Origin: an uncultured Alistipes sp.
Lineage (GTDB): Bacteria; Bacteroidota; Bacteroidia; Bacteroidales; Rikenellaceae
Reading direction: 5' to 3'
NCBI GenBank assembly: GCA_910587675.1
Contig: CAJUMU010000028.1
Span: forward strand, 1-25,221
DNA: 25,221 nt
Made by a program: the position numbers and the translations under genes. This document shows positions 1 through 7,282 of this stretch, piece by piece. Under the pieces are notes generated by a model. The model saw nothing but the letters and a program-made list of their open reading frames with translations, did not search any database and was not told where the DNA came from. Positions within the stretch are counted from its first letter, which is position 1, and the number at the start of each line of letters is the position of its first letter.

Positions 1-408
1 CGCAATATGTGCGAATTCATCTCCGATGCGCGTTTCTGCAATATCGAAACGGAGAGTTATCTCGTCCGCGCGAATAGGATAAGCTATCGCGACGACAGCA
101 CTTTTCTGTTCGAGGGCGGTTCGCATTCTGCGGTCGTGGATATCGACGACCGTCAGGGCGTGCGGCTCATGCTGTTGGATATCATGCGTCTCCGTTGGGC
201 GGTCGAGTATATCGTACGCCTGACGAAAGGCGAGCCTCCGCGTACGATCGACGAGGAGGCGTACGAGACAGACTGTCTTCTTGAACGCGACGGGTTCCGT
301 CGCGAGGCGTTGAATGAACTTGTCGGTATCGGTATGCGGGTCGAAAGACGGCATAAGGCCCGCGGACCGCAGCCTGCGGAGAATACATGCGAGCGGAGCG
401 AACGATAA
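1..408 (+). CDS. Unknown-family protein, C-terminal fragment (5' end outside window)
   Basis: The reading frame is open from the first base and stops with TAA at 406-408, so only the last 135 codons are visible. An ATG at position 7 is internal rather than a start, because residues before it (Arg-Asn) match the equivalent place in the full-length relative at 7596-8588 (shared RNMC, then YLVR, RISYRD, FLxEGG, SAVVD, VRLMLLDIMRL, RREALN, IGMRV). I do not recognise the family and see no signal peptide, membrane segment or catalytic motif in this part. The last ~22 codons are built from a dispersed repeat (330-405). Identity to the relative is high in patches even at DNA level, for example 160-192 differs at one base. 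Function unknown. Confidence 0.85.
   Translation, partial: RNMCEFISDARFCNIETESYLVRANRISYRDDSTFLFEGGSHSAVVDIDDRQGVRLMLLDIMRLRWAVEYIVRLTKGEPPRTIDEEAYETDCLLERDGFRREALNELVGIGMRVERRHKARGPQPAENTCERSER
330..405 (-). repeat. Dispersed repeat, partial copy D, inside the coding tail
   Basis: On the minus strand the core TTCTCCGCAGGCTGC, then GTCCG and GGGCC matches copy A at all but a few positions. It encodes the C-terminal tail of the left-edge gene on the plus strand. Confidence 0.65.
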
Positions 409-440
409 TGGGTTGTCGCTCTGCCGCGGCGGACAACCCA
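409..440 (+). terminator. Hairpin directly after the stop codon
   Basis: A perfect 9-bp inverted repeat (TGGGTTGTC at 409-417, GACAACCCA at 432-440) with a 14-nt loop begins one base after the TAA of the left-edge gene. No T-run follows, so it may be an RNA 3'-end stabiliser rather than a true intrinsic terminator. Confidence 0.4.
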
Positions 441-461
441 TGATTCGGGTCGGATAATAAT

Positions 462-509
462 ACAAAAAACGGGGCGCCATTTCGAAAGACGCCCCGTCGG
501 TTTATTTAT
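462..509 (-). terminator. Intrinsic terminator of efp, probably bidirectional
   Basis: An 8-bp stem (ACGGGGCG at 469-476, CGCCCCGT at 490-497) is followed on the minus strand by a run of six T (464-469). On the plus strand the same stem is followed by a T-rich stretch at 501-509. It lies about 30 bp past the efp stop and can also stop transcription from the left-edge gene. Confidence 0.85.
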
Positions 510-529
510 TTATGCGAACTGTAATCTGA

Positions 530-1102
530 TTAGCGGATGCGCTCGTAATACTCGCGCGTGCGGGTATCGACGCGAATCTTGTCGCCCGTGTTGATGAACA
601 AGGGGACCTTGATGGTAGCGCCCGTATTCACCGTGGCAGGCTTGAGCGAATTGGTAGAGGCTGTATCGCCCTTGATGCCCGGCTCGGTGTAGGTAACCTC
701 CATATCGACGATGGGAGGGAGCTCGGCCGAGAGGACGATCTCCTTGTCGGTGTGGAACATGACCTCAACGATCTGACCGTCGGCCATAAGATCGTAATTG
801 TTGATAAGCTCTTTCTCGATGTTGATCTCCTCGAAAGTCTCGGTGTGCATGAAGTGCGCGCCCAGATCGTCCTCGTAGGTGAACTGGTAGGGGCGACGCT
901 CCACACGCACCTGCTCGATCTTCTGGCCTACCGACGAGAAAGTGTTCTCGAGCACGCGGCCGTTTTCGAGATTCTTGAGCTTCGAACGCACGAATGCGGG
1001 GCCTTTGCCCGGTTTGCAGTGCTGGAAATCGACTACAAGGAAAGTCTTGCCATCCATCTCGATGCACATGCCGATTTTGATATCAGCAGCAGTGATTGTC
1101 AT
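530..1102 (-). CDS. efp: Elongation factor P
   Basis: This 190-aa protein has the length and three-barrel layout of EF-P, which binds between the P and E sites of stalled ribosomes and promotes peptide bond formation at proline runs. The N-terminal KOW-like domain carries KPGKGPAF at residues 30-37; by alignment with E. coli EF-P, Lys33 at the loop tip is the residue expected to reach the peptidyl-transferase centre and to be modified. The C-terminal OB fold ends with the conserved GDKIRVDTRTREYYERI. No epmA/epmB or earP modification gene is visible in the window. The gene lies downstream of ubiX in the same direction with 81 bp between them, and has its own TATATTTG box at 1141-1148, so it can be transcribed alone. 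Confidence 0.98.
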   Translation of the reverse strand: MTITAADIKIGMCIEMDGKTFLVVDFQHCKPGKGPAFVRSKLKNLENGRVLENTFSSVGQKIEQVRVERRPYQFTYEDDLGAHFMHTETFEEINIEKELINNYDLMADGQIVEVMFHTDKEIVLSAELPPIVDMEVTYTEPGIKGDTASTNSLKPATVNTGATIKVPLFINTGDKIRVDTRTREYYERIR

Positions 1103-1140
1103 AATGAGATATGTTTTTTCGTTAAAATTCGTAAGTGGCG

Positions 1141-1148
1141 CAAATATA
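1141..1148 (-). promoter_or_regulatory. efp promoter, -7 box
   Basis: On the minus strand this reads TATATTTG, an exact match to the Bacteroidetes TAnnTTTG box, about 38 bp before the efp ATG. No clear TTTG appears at 19-20 bp upstream. Confidence 0.65.
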
Positions 1149-1150
1149 GC

Positions 1151-1169
1151 AAAAAATCCGCAAACGGAT
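1151..1169 (-). terminator. Short hairpin with T-run after ubiX
   Basis: A 5-bp stem (1156-1160 with 1165-1169) and 4-nt loop are followed on the minus strand by six T. It lies just past the ubiX stop and immediately upstream of the efp -7 box, so it could insulate the two genes. The stem is short, hence modest confidence. Confidence 0.4.
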
Positions 1170-1183
1170 GCACCGCGCCGTTT

Positions 1184-1744
1184 TTATTTGTCGGCTCGCC
1201 CCTCAAATTCATAATGTTGCCTCTCCACGCCGAGGTGCTCCACGGCGCGGTCGACCACCGTGGCCGTCAGATCGTCGACGGTACGAGGGTGCGAGTAGAA
1301 TGACGGCGAGGCGGGCAGAATAATCGCCCCCGCTTCGGCCAAGGCGGTCATGTTGCGCAGATGGACGAGCGAATAGGGCGTTTCGCGCACCACGCACACC
1401 AAAGGACGCCGCTCCTTGAGCATCACGTCGGCGGCGCGCTCGATGAGCGACAGCGACACGCCCGAGGCGATGCGTCCCACGCTGCCCATCGAGGCGGGTA
1501 CTATTATCATGGCGTCGAATCGGGCCGAGCCGCTCGCCGCGGGCGAGAACATGTCGGCGTTATCGTAACGCACGATCTTGGGCGAGGCGGGCAGCCGCTC
1601 GCCCTCGTACTCCAGAACCTCGGCGGCGCGGTCGCTCACGATGAGCGCGATGCGCTCGACCTGCGGCGCTTGGCAAAGTATCTCCAGACATCGGCGGGCG
1701 TATATCGCTCCGCTCGCGCCCGTTACGGCTGCAATGATTTTCAT
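1184..1744 (-). CDS. ubiX: Flavin prenyltransferase UbiX
   Basis: UbiX joins a dimethylallyl group to FMN to make prenylated FMN, the cofactor of UbiD-type decarboxylases. The 186-aa length is typical. The Rossmann-like N-terminus carries GASGAIY (residues 9-15), the flavin-binding segment has PASMGS (83-88), and the RETPYSLVHLRNM stretch (120-132) and PASPSFY (145-151) are family signatures. No UbiD partner is visible in the window. Its ATG is preceded by an A-rich leader with no clear Shine-Dalgarno; it lies 93 bp downstream of the deacetylase with no clear terminator between, so the two may be co-transcribed. Confidence 0.95.
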   Translation of the reverse strand: MKIIAAVTGASGAIYARRCLEILCQAPQVERIALIVSDRAAEVLEYEGERLPASPKIVRYDNADMFSPAASGSARFDAMIIVPASMGSVGRIASGVSLSLIERAADVMLKERRPLVCVVRETPYSLVHLRNMTALAEAGAIILPASPSFYSHPRTVDDLTATVVDRAVEHLGVERQHYEFEGRADK

Positions 1745-1837
1745 GGTCTTATCTTTATATCCAATTGAATTATCCTCGGCGGCCGGGGGAGGGCCGAAGG
1801 CTCGCGCCGTCCTCCGCTATCGGCGAACTGCCTCGGT

Positions 1838-2446
1838 TTACAACTCTATTATCTTGCACTTCAACCCCAGCTCCTTGGTGCGCTCCAGCACCCGCGGCAG
1901 AGCGTAACTCATGTTGCGGAACGACTTTACGCTGTCGTGAAAGGCGATTATGCACCCCGGGGCGATATGCTTCGCCACGCCGCGATAGCACTCGGCGGGA
2001 GTGACGGTAGGAGCATAGTCGCGCGAAAGGATGTTCCACATGATGATCTTGTAACGCTGCCCCACGGCGCGCATCTGCGACGGCGTCACGCGGGCGTAGG
2101 GAGGGCGGAAAAGATCGGTGTGAAGTATGTCGTCGGCGAAATCCACATCCTCGATATACTTTTCGAGCGGCATGCCCCACCCCTTCTGGTGCGAATAGGT
2201 GTGGTTGCCGATCTTGTGGCCTTCGTCGAGGATGCGCCGATAGAGATCGGGATACAGTTCGGCGTTCTTTCCCAGCACGAAGAAGGTAGCCTTGGCGTCG
2301 TAACGTTTCAGCGTGGCGAGGATCCATTCGGTGATGCCCGGGGTGGGACCGTCGTCGAAAGTGAGGAATACGCCGTTACGATCGTCGATCTCCCAGATCA
2401 TGTCGGGGAACAGACGCTTGATGAATTTATAGGGTTTGATTTTCAT
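1838..2446 (-). CDS. Polysaccharide deacetylase (NodB-like)
   Basis: This 202-aa protein is a compact NodB-homology-domain (carbohydrate esterase 4) metal-dependent deacetylase. Visible catalytic set: TFDDGP with Asp31 and Asp32, the metal-binding HTYSH with His82 and His86, RPPYAR at 114-119, and the late FHDS with His170. These residues remove N- or O-acetyl groups from polysaccharides such as peptidoglycan or chitin-like polymers; the exact substrate cannot be told. There is no recognisable signal peptide, so export, if any, is not explained by the sequence. It is the first gene of a leftward group with ubiX and diverges from the DUF4837 lipoprotein. Confidence 0.92.
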   Translation of the reverse strand: MKIKPYKFIKRLFPDMIWEIDDRNGVFLTFDDGPTPGITEWILATLKRYDAKATFFVLGKNAELYPDLYRRILDEGHKIGNHTYSHQKGWGMPLEKYIEDVDFADDILHTDLFRPPYARVTPSQMRAVGQRYKIIMWNILSRDYAPTVTPAECYRGVAKHIAPGCIIAFHDSVKSFRNMSYALPRVLERTKELGLKCKIIEL

Positions 2447-2487
2447 GTGTCGGTCGTTTTTCCGTTTCCCGTCGGGGCGGCAGCGGA

Positions 2488-2495
2488 CAAAAATA
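2488..2495 (-). promoter_or_regulatory. Deacetylase promoter, -7 box
   Basis: Reads TATTTTTG on the minus strand, a TAnnTTTG match about 40 bp upstream of the deacetylase ATG. No good TTTG at -33 was found. Confidence 0.55.
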
Positions 2496-2525
2496 GTATT
2501 TTTTTACGTAACGACGGACATATAT

Positions 2526-2556
2526 TTTGCCCTATCGCGATTTTGTATTATATTTA
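2526..2556 (+). promoter_or_regulatory. Promoter of the DUF4837 lipoprotein gene
   Basis: TTTG at 2526-2529, a 19-bp spacer, and TATATTTA at 2549-2556 (one mismatch to TAnnTTTG). Start of transcription would be near 2562, giving a leader of about 64 nt. Confidence 0.6.
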
Positions 2557-2625
2557 CTGCGATTATATCTCCGCGAAGCGGGTTTTGGCGAGGTATTCGC
2601 GATTGCATACAGAAAACAAACCATA

Positions 2626-3690
2626 ATGATGAAAAAGATTCTTTTCAATACGGCTTTGGCGGTCGCCGTCGCGCTCATGGCGGCGGGCTGCAAGGCTTTC
2701 CGCACCGTCGGCTCGGAGCATACGGCGACGGGCAACCCTTACGAGGTGATAGTCGTGTGCGCGCAGCCGCAGTGGCAGAGCGAATTGGGCGACACGTTGC
2801 AAGCCGTGCTGCGGCAGCCCGTGGCCGAGCTGCCCAAGTTCGAACCGATGTTCAACGTGATGCGCATCTTGCCCAACAACTTCAAGAGTCTGGTGGAGCG
2901 TCACCGCAACATCGTCAGCGTGGTCGTGCGCGACGACATTAAGGAGCCGTCGATCTCGGTGCGATACGACGTTACGGCCAAGCCGCAGGTGTTCGTCACG
3001 ATAAAGGGACCCGACAACCGCTCGACGGCCGATTACGTGGCCCGCAATCAGGACAATCTGCTCTATGTGCTCGAAAAGGCCGAGCGCGACCGCTCGGTTG
3101 CGTACGCCCGCCGCTACTATTCGCCGCAGCTCGAAGAGTTGATACGCACGACTTTCGGCGTGGAGATGTACATCCCCGACAACTTCAAGCTGCGCACCAA
3201 GAGCGACGACATGATATGGATCTCGCAGGAGTTCCCCACGGCCAGTCAGGGATTTTTCATATATAAGTATCCCTATTCGGGTCCCGACGCCTTGAAGGCC
3301 GACGCGCTGGTGAATGCGCGCAACGCCTTCGCGGCGCGCATCCCGGGCCCCGTCGAAGGATCGTACATGGTCACGGTGGACAAGATCGCCGACGGCAGCG
3401 GCGAGAACTATGTCCCCTACGTCCCCGAATACCGCACCATGCGCATCGGCGACCGTCCGTGGGTCGAGATGTACGGCCTGTGGGATGTCGAGCACTACTT
3501 CATGGGCGGCCCCTATGTGAGCTACACCACGGTGAACAAAGAGCTCGGCGAGGTGATTACGGTCGACTGCTACGTCTACTCGCCCAAGGTCGACAAGCGT
3601 AACATGCTGCGCGAACTGCAACACATGATCTACCTGATCGACTTCCCCGAAACCGACACGTTGCAGAACGAGGCGACGGAGCGTCGATAG
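2626..3690 (+). CDS. DUF4837 family lipoprotein
   Basis: A 354-aa protein with a lipoprotein signal peptide: Lys-rich start, hydrophobic core, and lipobox MAAGC with Cys22 as the lipidation site. The ATG at 2626 is chosen because it opens directly into this signal peptide; the frame is open further upstream but without reason to be translated, and the promoter at 2526-2556 is downstream of those earlier starts. The mature part (NPYEVIVVC near 34-42, LPKFEPMFNVMRI near 73-85, repeated GEVITVDCYVYSPK near the end) matches my memory of DUF4837, a Bacteroidetes family of unknown function. It probably sits in the outer or inner membrane facing the periplasm. Confidence 0.85.
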   Translation: MMKKILFNTALAVAVALMAAGCKAFRTVGSEHTATGNPYEVIVVCAQPQWQSELGDTLQAVLRQPVAELPKFEPMFNVMRILPNNFKSLVERHRNIVSVVVRDDIKEPSISVRYDVTAKPQVFVTIKGPDNRSTADYVARNQDNLLYVLEKAERDRSVAYARRYYSPQLEELIRTTFGVEMYIPDNFKLRTKSDDMIWISQEFPTASQGFFIYKYPYSGPDALKADALVNARNAFAARIPGPVEGSYMVTVDKIADGSGENYVPYVPEYRTMRIGDRPWVEMYGLWDVEHYFMGGPYVSYTTVNKELGEVITVDCYVYSPKVDKRNMLRELQHMIYLIDFPETDTLQNEATERR

Positions 3691-3709
3691 AAGCGAAAGA
3701 TAGGCGACG

Positions 3710-3741
3710 AAGCCCGCGGCAGAAAGTCGCGGGCTTGTTTT
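3710..3741 (+). terminator. Intrinsic terminator after the DUF4837 gene
   Basis: A 9-bp perfect stem (AAGCCCGCG at 3710-3718, CGCGGGCTT at 3728-3736) with a 9-nt loop, followed by GTTTT, 20 bp after the stop codon. Confidence 0.85.
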
Positions 3742-3748
3742 ATCGACG

Positions 3749-3771
3749 TATCGGCTGACTAACGGCCGATA
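3749..3771. repeat. Inverted repeat upstream of the cls-like gene
   Basis: TATCGGC at 3749-3755 and GCCGATA at 3765-3771 form a perfect 7-bp inverted repeat with a 9-bp spacer. It could be an operator or an RNA hairpin; no promoter box is evident nearby. Confidence 0.35.
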
Positions 3772-3835
3772 ACGTATTGAGGCCAATCTTCGGAACTCCC
3801 ATCTTTTGGCACAAAGTGTGTCCGATTGCGCTCGC

Positions 3836-5170
3836 ATGACTTTGTGGAGCGCAATACATATTTCGTGGAGCATAATCGGAACGATATGGATCGTCGTGCG
3901 CGGCGGCAATCCCGCCTCGACATGGGGGTGGATCGCATTCATGCTCGTCTCGCCGCCCGCCGCGACGCTGTTGCGGCTCCTTACGGCCGACCGCATGGCG
4001 CCGCCCCCGCCCGTCGACGGCGCGCCCTGCCGCACGCGGCTCCAGAACTGCATACGCGCCAACTGCGGAGCGCGTATGGCGATGCACAACCGCGTCGACA
4101 CCCTCCACAACGCCGACCGCACCTTCGCCGCCATAATACGCGATCTGCAACGCGCCCGCCACGAAATAAATATCGAGTTCTATATCATAAACGACGACCG
4201 CATAGGCCGCGCCATCGCCCGAATACTCATGCGGCGCGCCCGTGCGGGAGTGCGCGTACGTATAATATACGACGCTCTGGGTTCTTGGCGGCTCGGGCGG
4301 CGCATACTCCGCGATATGCACCGCGAGGGGATCGAGACGGCGCCTTACGGCCGCCTGCGTTTCCCCTACCTCACGCCGTCGGTACATCGCCGCAACCACC
4401 GCAAACTGATCGTGATCGACGGCCGCACTGCCTATCTGGGCGGGATAAACATCGCGAGCCGCTATGTCGACGGCGGCAAGATGGGATTCTGGCGCGACGA
4501 GCACATACGCATCGAGGGCGACGCGGTGGCGCAGGCGCAAAGCATCTTCGCGGCCGACTGGCTGAAAACGTCGCGGCGCGCGGCCGACTTCATGCCGCCC
4601 CGACCGCACGACATAGGCGACACGCTGCCGATACAGATCGCATGGGCGCAGCAAGGCCCCGCGCGCATGACTCTCACGCAGGCCTTCATCGAGGCGATAG
4701 CCGCGGCGCGAAGCAACATACGCATATCGACGCCCTACTTCCTGCCGCCGCAGACCCTCTTCGACACCCTCCGCTCGGCCGCGCGCAGCGGCGTGAAGGT
4801 GGAGTTGATCGTTCCGACGAAGAGCGACGTTCTCGTCGCGGGGCGCGCCACCGACTCCTATGTCCGCGAGTGCGTCGAGGCGGGAATCACCGTTTACCGC
4901 TATCGCAACGGGTTCCTGCACTCCAAAACGATCGTCATCGACAACAGCATCGTCGCCGTGGGTTCGGCGAACATGGATTACCGCAGCCTCGAATACAATC
5001 TCGAAGCGATGGCGTTCATATACGACCGCGCGGTGGCCGCCGACTACATATCGAAATTCCACGCCGACGCCTCGGTATCGGAACTCGTCGCCGCGCGCCG
5101 ATTCGACTCGCGTCCTTTCGCCACGCGTCTGACCGAGGGAATTGCGCGCCTCCTCGCCCCGATATTGTAG
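3836..5170 (+). CDS. cls: Cardiolipin synthase-like phospholipase D family protein
   Basis: Cardiolipin synthases condense phosphatidylglycerol (or PG with PE) to cardiolipin at the inner membrane. From the ATG at 3836 the product is 444 aa: two hydrophobic segments at about 2-22 and 29-50, then two PLD domains. Both HxK(x)4D motifs are intact: His188/Lys190/Asp195 in NHRKLIVID, and His362/Lys364/Asp369 in LHSKTIVID, followed by GSANMDYRS. The layout and length fit Cls better than a secreted nuclease. The frame continues upstream to a TTG at 3806, but the ATG places the first membrane segment at the N-terminus as in the family. No TAnnTTTG box was found before it. Which lipid pair is used cannot be told. 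Confidence 0.88.
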   Translation: MTLWSAIHISWSIIGTIWIVVRGGNPASTWGWIAFMLVSPPAATLLRLLTADRMAPPPPVDGAPCRTRLQNCIRANCGARMAMHNRVDTLHNADRTFAAIIRDLQRARHEINIEFYIINDDRIGRAIARILMRRARAGVRVRIIYDALGSWRLGRRILRDMHREGIETAPYGRLRFPYLTPSVHRRNHRKLIVIDGRTAYLGGINIASRYVDGGKMGFWRDEHIRIEGDAVAQAQSIFAADWLKTSRRAADFMPPRPHDIGDTLPIQIAWAQQGPARMTLTQAFIEAIAAARSNIRISTPYFLPPQTLFDTLRSAARSGVKVELIVPTKSDVLVAGRATDSYVRECVEAGITVYRYRNGFLHSKTIVIDNSIVAVGSANMDYRSLEYNLEAMAFIYDRAVAADYISKFHADASVSELVAARRFDSRPFATRLTEGIARLLAPIL

Positions 5171-5218
5171 ACCGCACGGATTTTGGGCCTCGGATAAACA
5201 CGATTATCCCGAAAAAAA

Positions 5219-5250
5219 ATTGGTAAATCGGAAATTTGTGCATATCTTTG
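5219..5250 (+). promoter_or_regulatory. greA promoter
   Basis: TATCTTTG at 5243-5250 matches TAnnTTTG exactly; ATTG at 5219-5222 with a 20-bp spacer is a weak -33. It predicts transcription from about 5256 and an 88-nt leader before the greA ATG. Confidence 0.7.
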
Positions 5251-5280
5251 TAGAAGAAGATTGAAACTTAATTATTAATT

Positions 5281-5337
5281 CGGAATTCTGATCTCATGGC
5301 GCATGCCGCGGCTCAGGATTCCGGTTGTTTTACTTTT
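5281..5337 (+). promoter_or_regulatory. Long hairpin in the greA leader, attenuator-like
   Basis: Bases 5281-5291 pair with 5313-5323 over 11 bp with a single G-U wobble; a 3-bp inner stem (5298-5300 with 5305-5307) caps it. A T-rich stretch (5324-5337) follows, so the element looks like a terminator placed inside the leader, about 20 nt before the greA start. Confidence 0.5.
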
Positions 5338-5343
5338 ATAGCT

Positions 5344-5820
5344 ATGGCAAAAGAGATTATCTATCTGACGGCGGAGGGATTGCAGAAGCTCAAGGACGAG
5401 CTCAACCATATGCGTTCGGTGGAACGTCCCGCCATTTCGGCAGCTATCGCCGAGGCGCGCGACAAGGGCGATCTGTCGGAGAACGCCGAGTACGACGCCG
5501 CGCGCGAGGCTCAGGGGCTTCTGGAGATGCGCATCGCCAAATTGGAGCAGACGCTCACCAACGCGCGCGTTATCGACGAGTCGAAGATCGACAAGAGCAA
5601 GGTGCAGATCCTGAGCAAGGTGACGCTGCTGAACCATAATAACAACAAGCAGGTGACCTACACCATCGTCTCGGAGAACGAGGCCAACCTGCGCGAGGGC
5701 AAGCTCGCCATCGGCACCCCCATCGCCAAGGCCCTGCTGGGCAAGAAAAAAGGCGACACGGTGGAGGTGAACGTGCCCGCGGGAGTCATCAAATTCGAGA
5801 TTCTGGATATAAACATTTAG
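5344..5820 (+). CDS. greA: Transcription elongation factor GreA
   Basis: GreA enters the secondary channel of RNA polymerase and stimulates cleavage of backtracked transcripts. The 158-aa product has the N-terminal antiparallel coiled coil (about 1-75) with the acidic tip in GDLSENAEYDAA, where Asp43 and Glu46 correspond to the catalytic acidic pair, and the C-terminal FKBP-like domain ending in VIKFEILDI. The ATG at 5344 gives the canonical MAKEIIYLT start; an in-frame ATG at 5296 would add 16 residues unlike the family and lies inside the leader hairpin. It is a single-gene unit with its own promoter and a strong terminator. Confidence 0.98.
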   Translation: MAKEIIYLTAEGLQKLKDELNHMRSVERPAISAAIAEARDKGDLSENAEYDAAREAQGLLEMRIAKLEQTLTNARVIDESKIDKSKVQILSKVTLLNHNNNKQVTYTIVSENEANLREGKLAIGTPIAKALLGKKKGDTVEVNVPAGVIKFEILDINI

Positions 5821-5855
5821 GCGAAATACGGCGAGAGATTTTCTCGGCAAACGAT

Positions 5856-5894
5856 AATCGGCTGCTCGAAACGTTCGGGCAGCCGATTGTTTTT
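5856..5894 (+). terminator. Intrinsic terminator of greA
   Basis: A 15-bp stem (5856-5870 with 5874-5888, one T-G pair) followed by GTTTTT. It sits between the convergent greA and sodB genes. Confidence 0.9.
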
Positions 5895-5908
5895 GCGGGG
5901 AAGCGCGA

Positions 5909-6514
5909 TTATTTCGCCGTGTAACGCTCCTCGACCTTGCGCCAGTCGAGAACGTTCCACAAAGCCTTCACGCCGTCGGCGCGGGCGTTGCGGAAATCGA
6001 TATAATAGGCGTGCTCCCACACGTCGATGGCCAGCAGCGGACGCAGCTCGTCGGTGAGTGGATTGCCCGCGTTGGGCTTGGGAACGATCATCACTTCGCC
6101 GTCGTAATTCGAGGCGAGCCACACCCAGCCCGAGCCGAAGAGAGCCGCAGACTCGGCGTTCATGCGCTCTTTCAGCTTGTCGACGCTGCCGAAAGCGGTA
6201 TTGATGGCGTCGAGCAGTTCGCCCGAGGGCATCCGCTGCGGTTCGGGCGAGAACTGGGCGAAATAGAATTCGTGGTTCCACGCCTGCGCGGCGTTGTTGA
6301 ACAGCGGACCGTCGGCCTCGCGGATTATGTCTTCGATAGTCATGCCGTCGTAATGCGTGTCGGCGATAAGTTCGTTGAGCTTGTTCACGTAAGCCGCCAT
6401 GTGCTTGTCATGGTGGTAAGTGAGCGTCTCCTCCGAAATGTGCGGTTCGAGAGCCTTCTTGTCGTAAGGCAGAGGTGCGAGCGTGAATCGCTTGGTTACC
6501 GTTGCTGTTTCCAT
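5909..6514 (-). CDS. sodB: Superoxide dismutase, Fe-type (possibly cambialistic)
   Basis: The enzyme converts superoxide to oxygen and hydrogen peroxide in the cytoplasm. The 201-aa product carries the four metal ligands His34 (YHHDKH), His81 (WNH), Asp164 and His168 (DVWEHAYYIDF). NNAAQAWNH places Gln77 where Fe-type enzymes carry their hydrogen-bonding glutamine; Mn-type enzymes place it elsewhere. Some Bacteroides enzymes of this class work with either metal, so cambialism is possible but cannot be read from sequence. There is no signal peptide. It has its own promoter at 6563-6570 and a palindrome across the -33 region. Confidence 0.97.
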   Translation of the reverse strand: METATVTKRFTLAPLPYDKKALEPHISEETLTYHHDKHMAAYVNKLNELIADTHYDGMTIEDIIREADGPLFNNAAQAWNHEFYFAQFSPEPQRMPSGELLDAINTAFGSVDKLKERMNAESAALFGSGWVWLASNYDGEVMIVPKPNAGNPLTDELRPLLAIDVWEHAYYIDFRNARADGVKALWNVLDWRKVEERYTAK

Positions 6515-6562
6515 AAATCGAATGTTTTACAAAATGATTGTTGAACGATACCCCGCATATCG

Positions 6563-6570
6563 CAAATATA
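6563..6570 (-). promoter_or_regulatory. sodB promoter, -7 box
   Basis: Reads TATATTTG on the minus strand, about 48 bp before the sodB ATG. At the usual 19-bp distance upstream (6590-6593) the minus strand reads TTGT. Confidence 0.7.
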
Positions 6571-6581
6571 GTACCTTTTTC

Positions 6582-6594
6582 GTTGTGACACAAC
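6582..6594. promoter_or_regulatory. Palindromic operator candidate over the sodB -33 region
   Basis: GTTGTG-A-CACAAC is a perfect 6-bp inverted repeat with a one-base centre, placed exactly where the -33 element of the sodB promoter should lie. A regulator bound here would block or replace sigma contact. The regulator is unknown. Confidence 0.45.
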
Positions 6595-6657
6595 CCGAAA
6601 GAGCATGCGCGACGCTTCGCGGGCGACTTCGCGCGGCGCGTGCGGTTGTGGCTCGGT

Positions 6658-6688
6658 TTTGGAAAATAAAAAGTTATTGTTAACTTTG
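6658..6688 (+). promoter_or_regulatory. Promoter of the zeta-toxin-like gene
   Basis: TTTG at 6658-6661, a 19-bp spacer and TAACTTTG at 6681-6688: an exact match to the Bacteroidetes consensus. Transcription would begin near 6694, about 13 nt before the start codon. Confidence 0.8.
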
Positions 6689-6706
6689 CATTTAGGATAA
6701 TCGCGT

Positions 6707-7276
6707 ATGCCTAAACTCTATGTCATAGCGGGATGCAACGGTGCGGGTAAAACGACGGCTTCGTATGCCGTTTTGCCCGAGATGCTGGAGTGCCGCGAAT
6801 TCGTCAATGCCGACGAAATCGCGAAAGGGCTCTCACCGTTCAATCCGTCGAAAGTGTCGATCGAAGCGGGCCGCCTGATGCGGCAGCGCATGGATGTGCT
6901 CATGTCCGACGGCGCCGACTTCGCCATCGAAACCACTTTGGCTACAAGGTATTACGCGCGATTCATCCGCATGGCGCAGGCGAAGGGTTATTTCGTCTCG
7001 TTGCTCTATTTCTGGCTGCCTACCCCCGAGCAGGCCGTGGAGCGAGTGGCGAGGCGCGTGGCCGAAGGGGGACACAACGTGCCTCCCGAAGTGGTCAGGA
7101 GACGTTACTATCGCGGGTTGCGATATCTGACCGATCTCTATACCCCCATCTGCGACTATTGGGTCATATACGACAACAGTTCGGCCGAAGGCGTGAAAAA
7201 GGTGGCTTACGGCACCCACGACGAAATAAGGGAGGTCGTCGACACGTTATCGTATAGAAAGATAAGCAAAATGTAA
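6707..7276 (+). CDS. Zeta-toxin-like P-loop kinase
   Basis: The 189-aa product has the Walker A motif GCNGAGKTT (residues 9-17), NADEIAKGLSPFNP (about 34-47), and the downstream RRVAEGGHNVP...RRYYRGL arrangement of the zeta-toxin-like ATPases. Classical zeta toxins phosphorylate UDP-N-acetylglucosamine and poison cell-wall synthesis; chromosomal relatives in Bacteroidetes have largely unknown substrates. It is cytosolic, with no signal peptide. A 58- or 52-aa frame follows after 6 (or 24) nt and is the obvious candidate partner. Its near-consensus promoter gives a very short leader. It begins an accessory-looking island next to sodB. Confidence 0.85.
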   Translation: MPKLYVIAGCNGAGKTTASYAVLPEMLECREFVNADEIAKGLSPFNPSKVSIEAGRLMRQRMDVLMSDGADFAIETTLATRYYARFIRMAQAKGYFVSLLYFWLPTPEQAVERVARRVAEGGHNVPPEVVRRRYYRGLRYLTDLYTPICDYWVIYDNSSAEGVKKVAYGTHDEIREVVDTLSYRKISKM

Positions 7277-7282
7277 CGGTTA

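Noticed and set aside
3806..3835. TTG start for the cls-like gene
   Set aside because: The ATG at 3836 gives the expected short N-terminus before the first membrane segment.
2563..5062. Long minus-strand frames opposite the DUF4837 and cls-like genes
   Set aside because: Shadows of well-supported plus-strand genes; low-complexity Arg/Ala/His-rich translations and no promoter box.
5296..5343. Upstream in-frame start for greA
   Set aside because: It would add 16 residues not found in GreA and places the start codon within the leader hairpin; MAKEIIYLT at 5344 is the canonical start.
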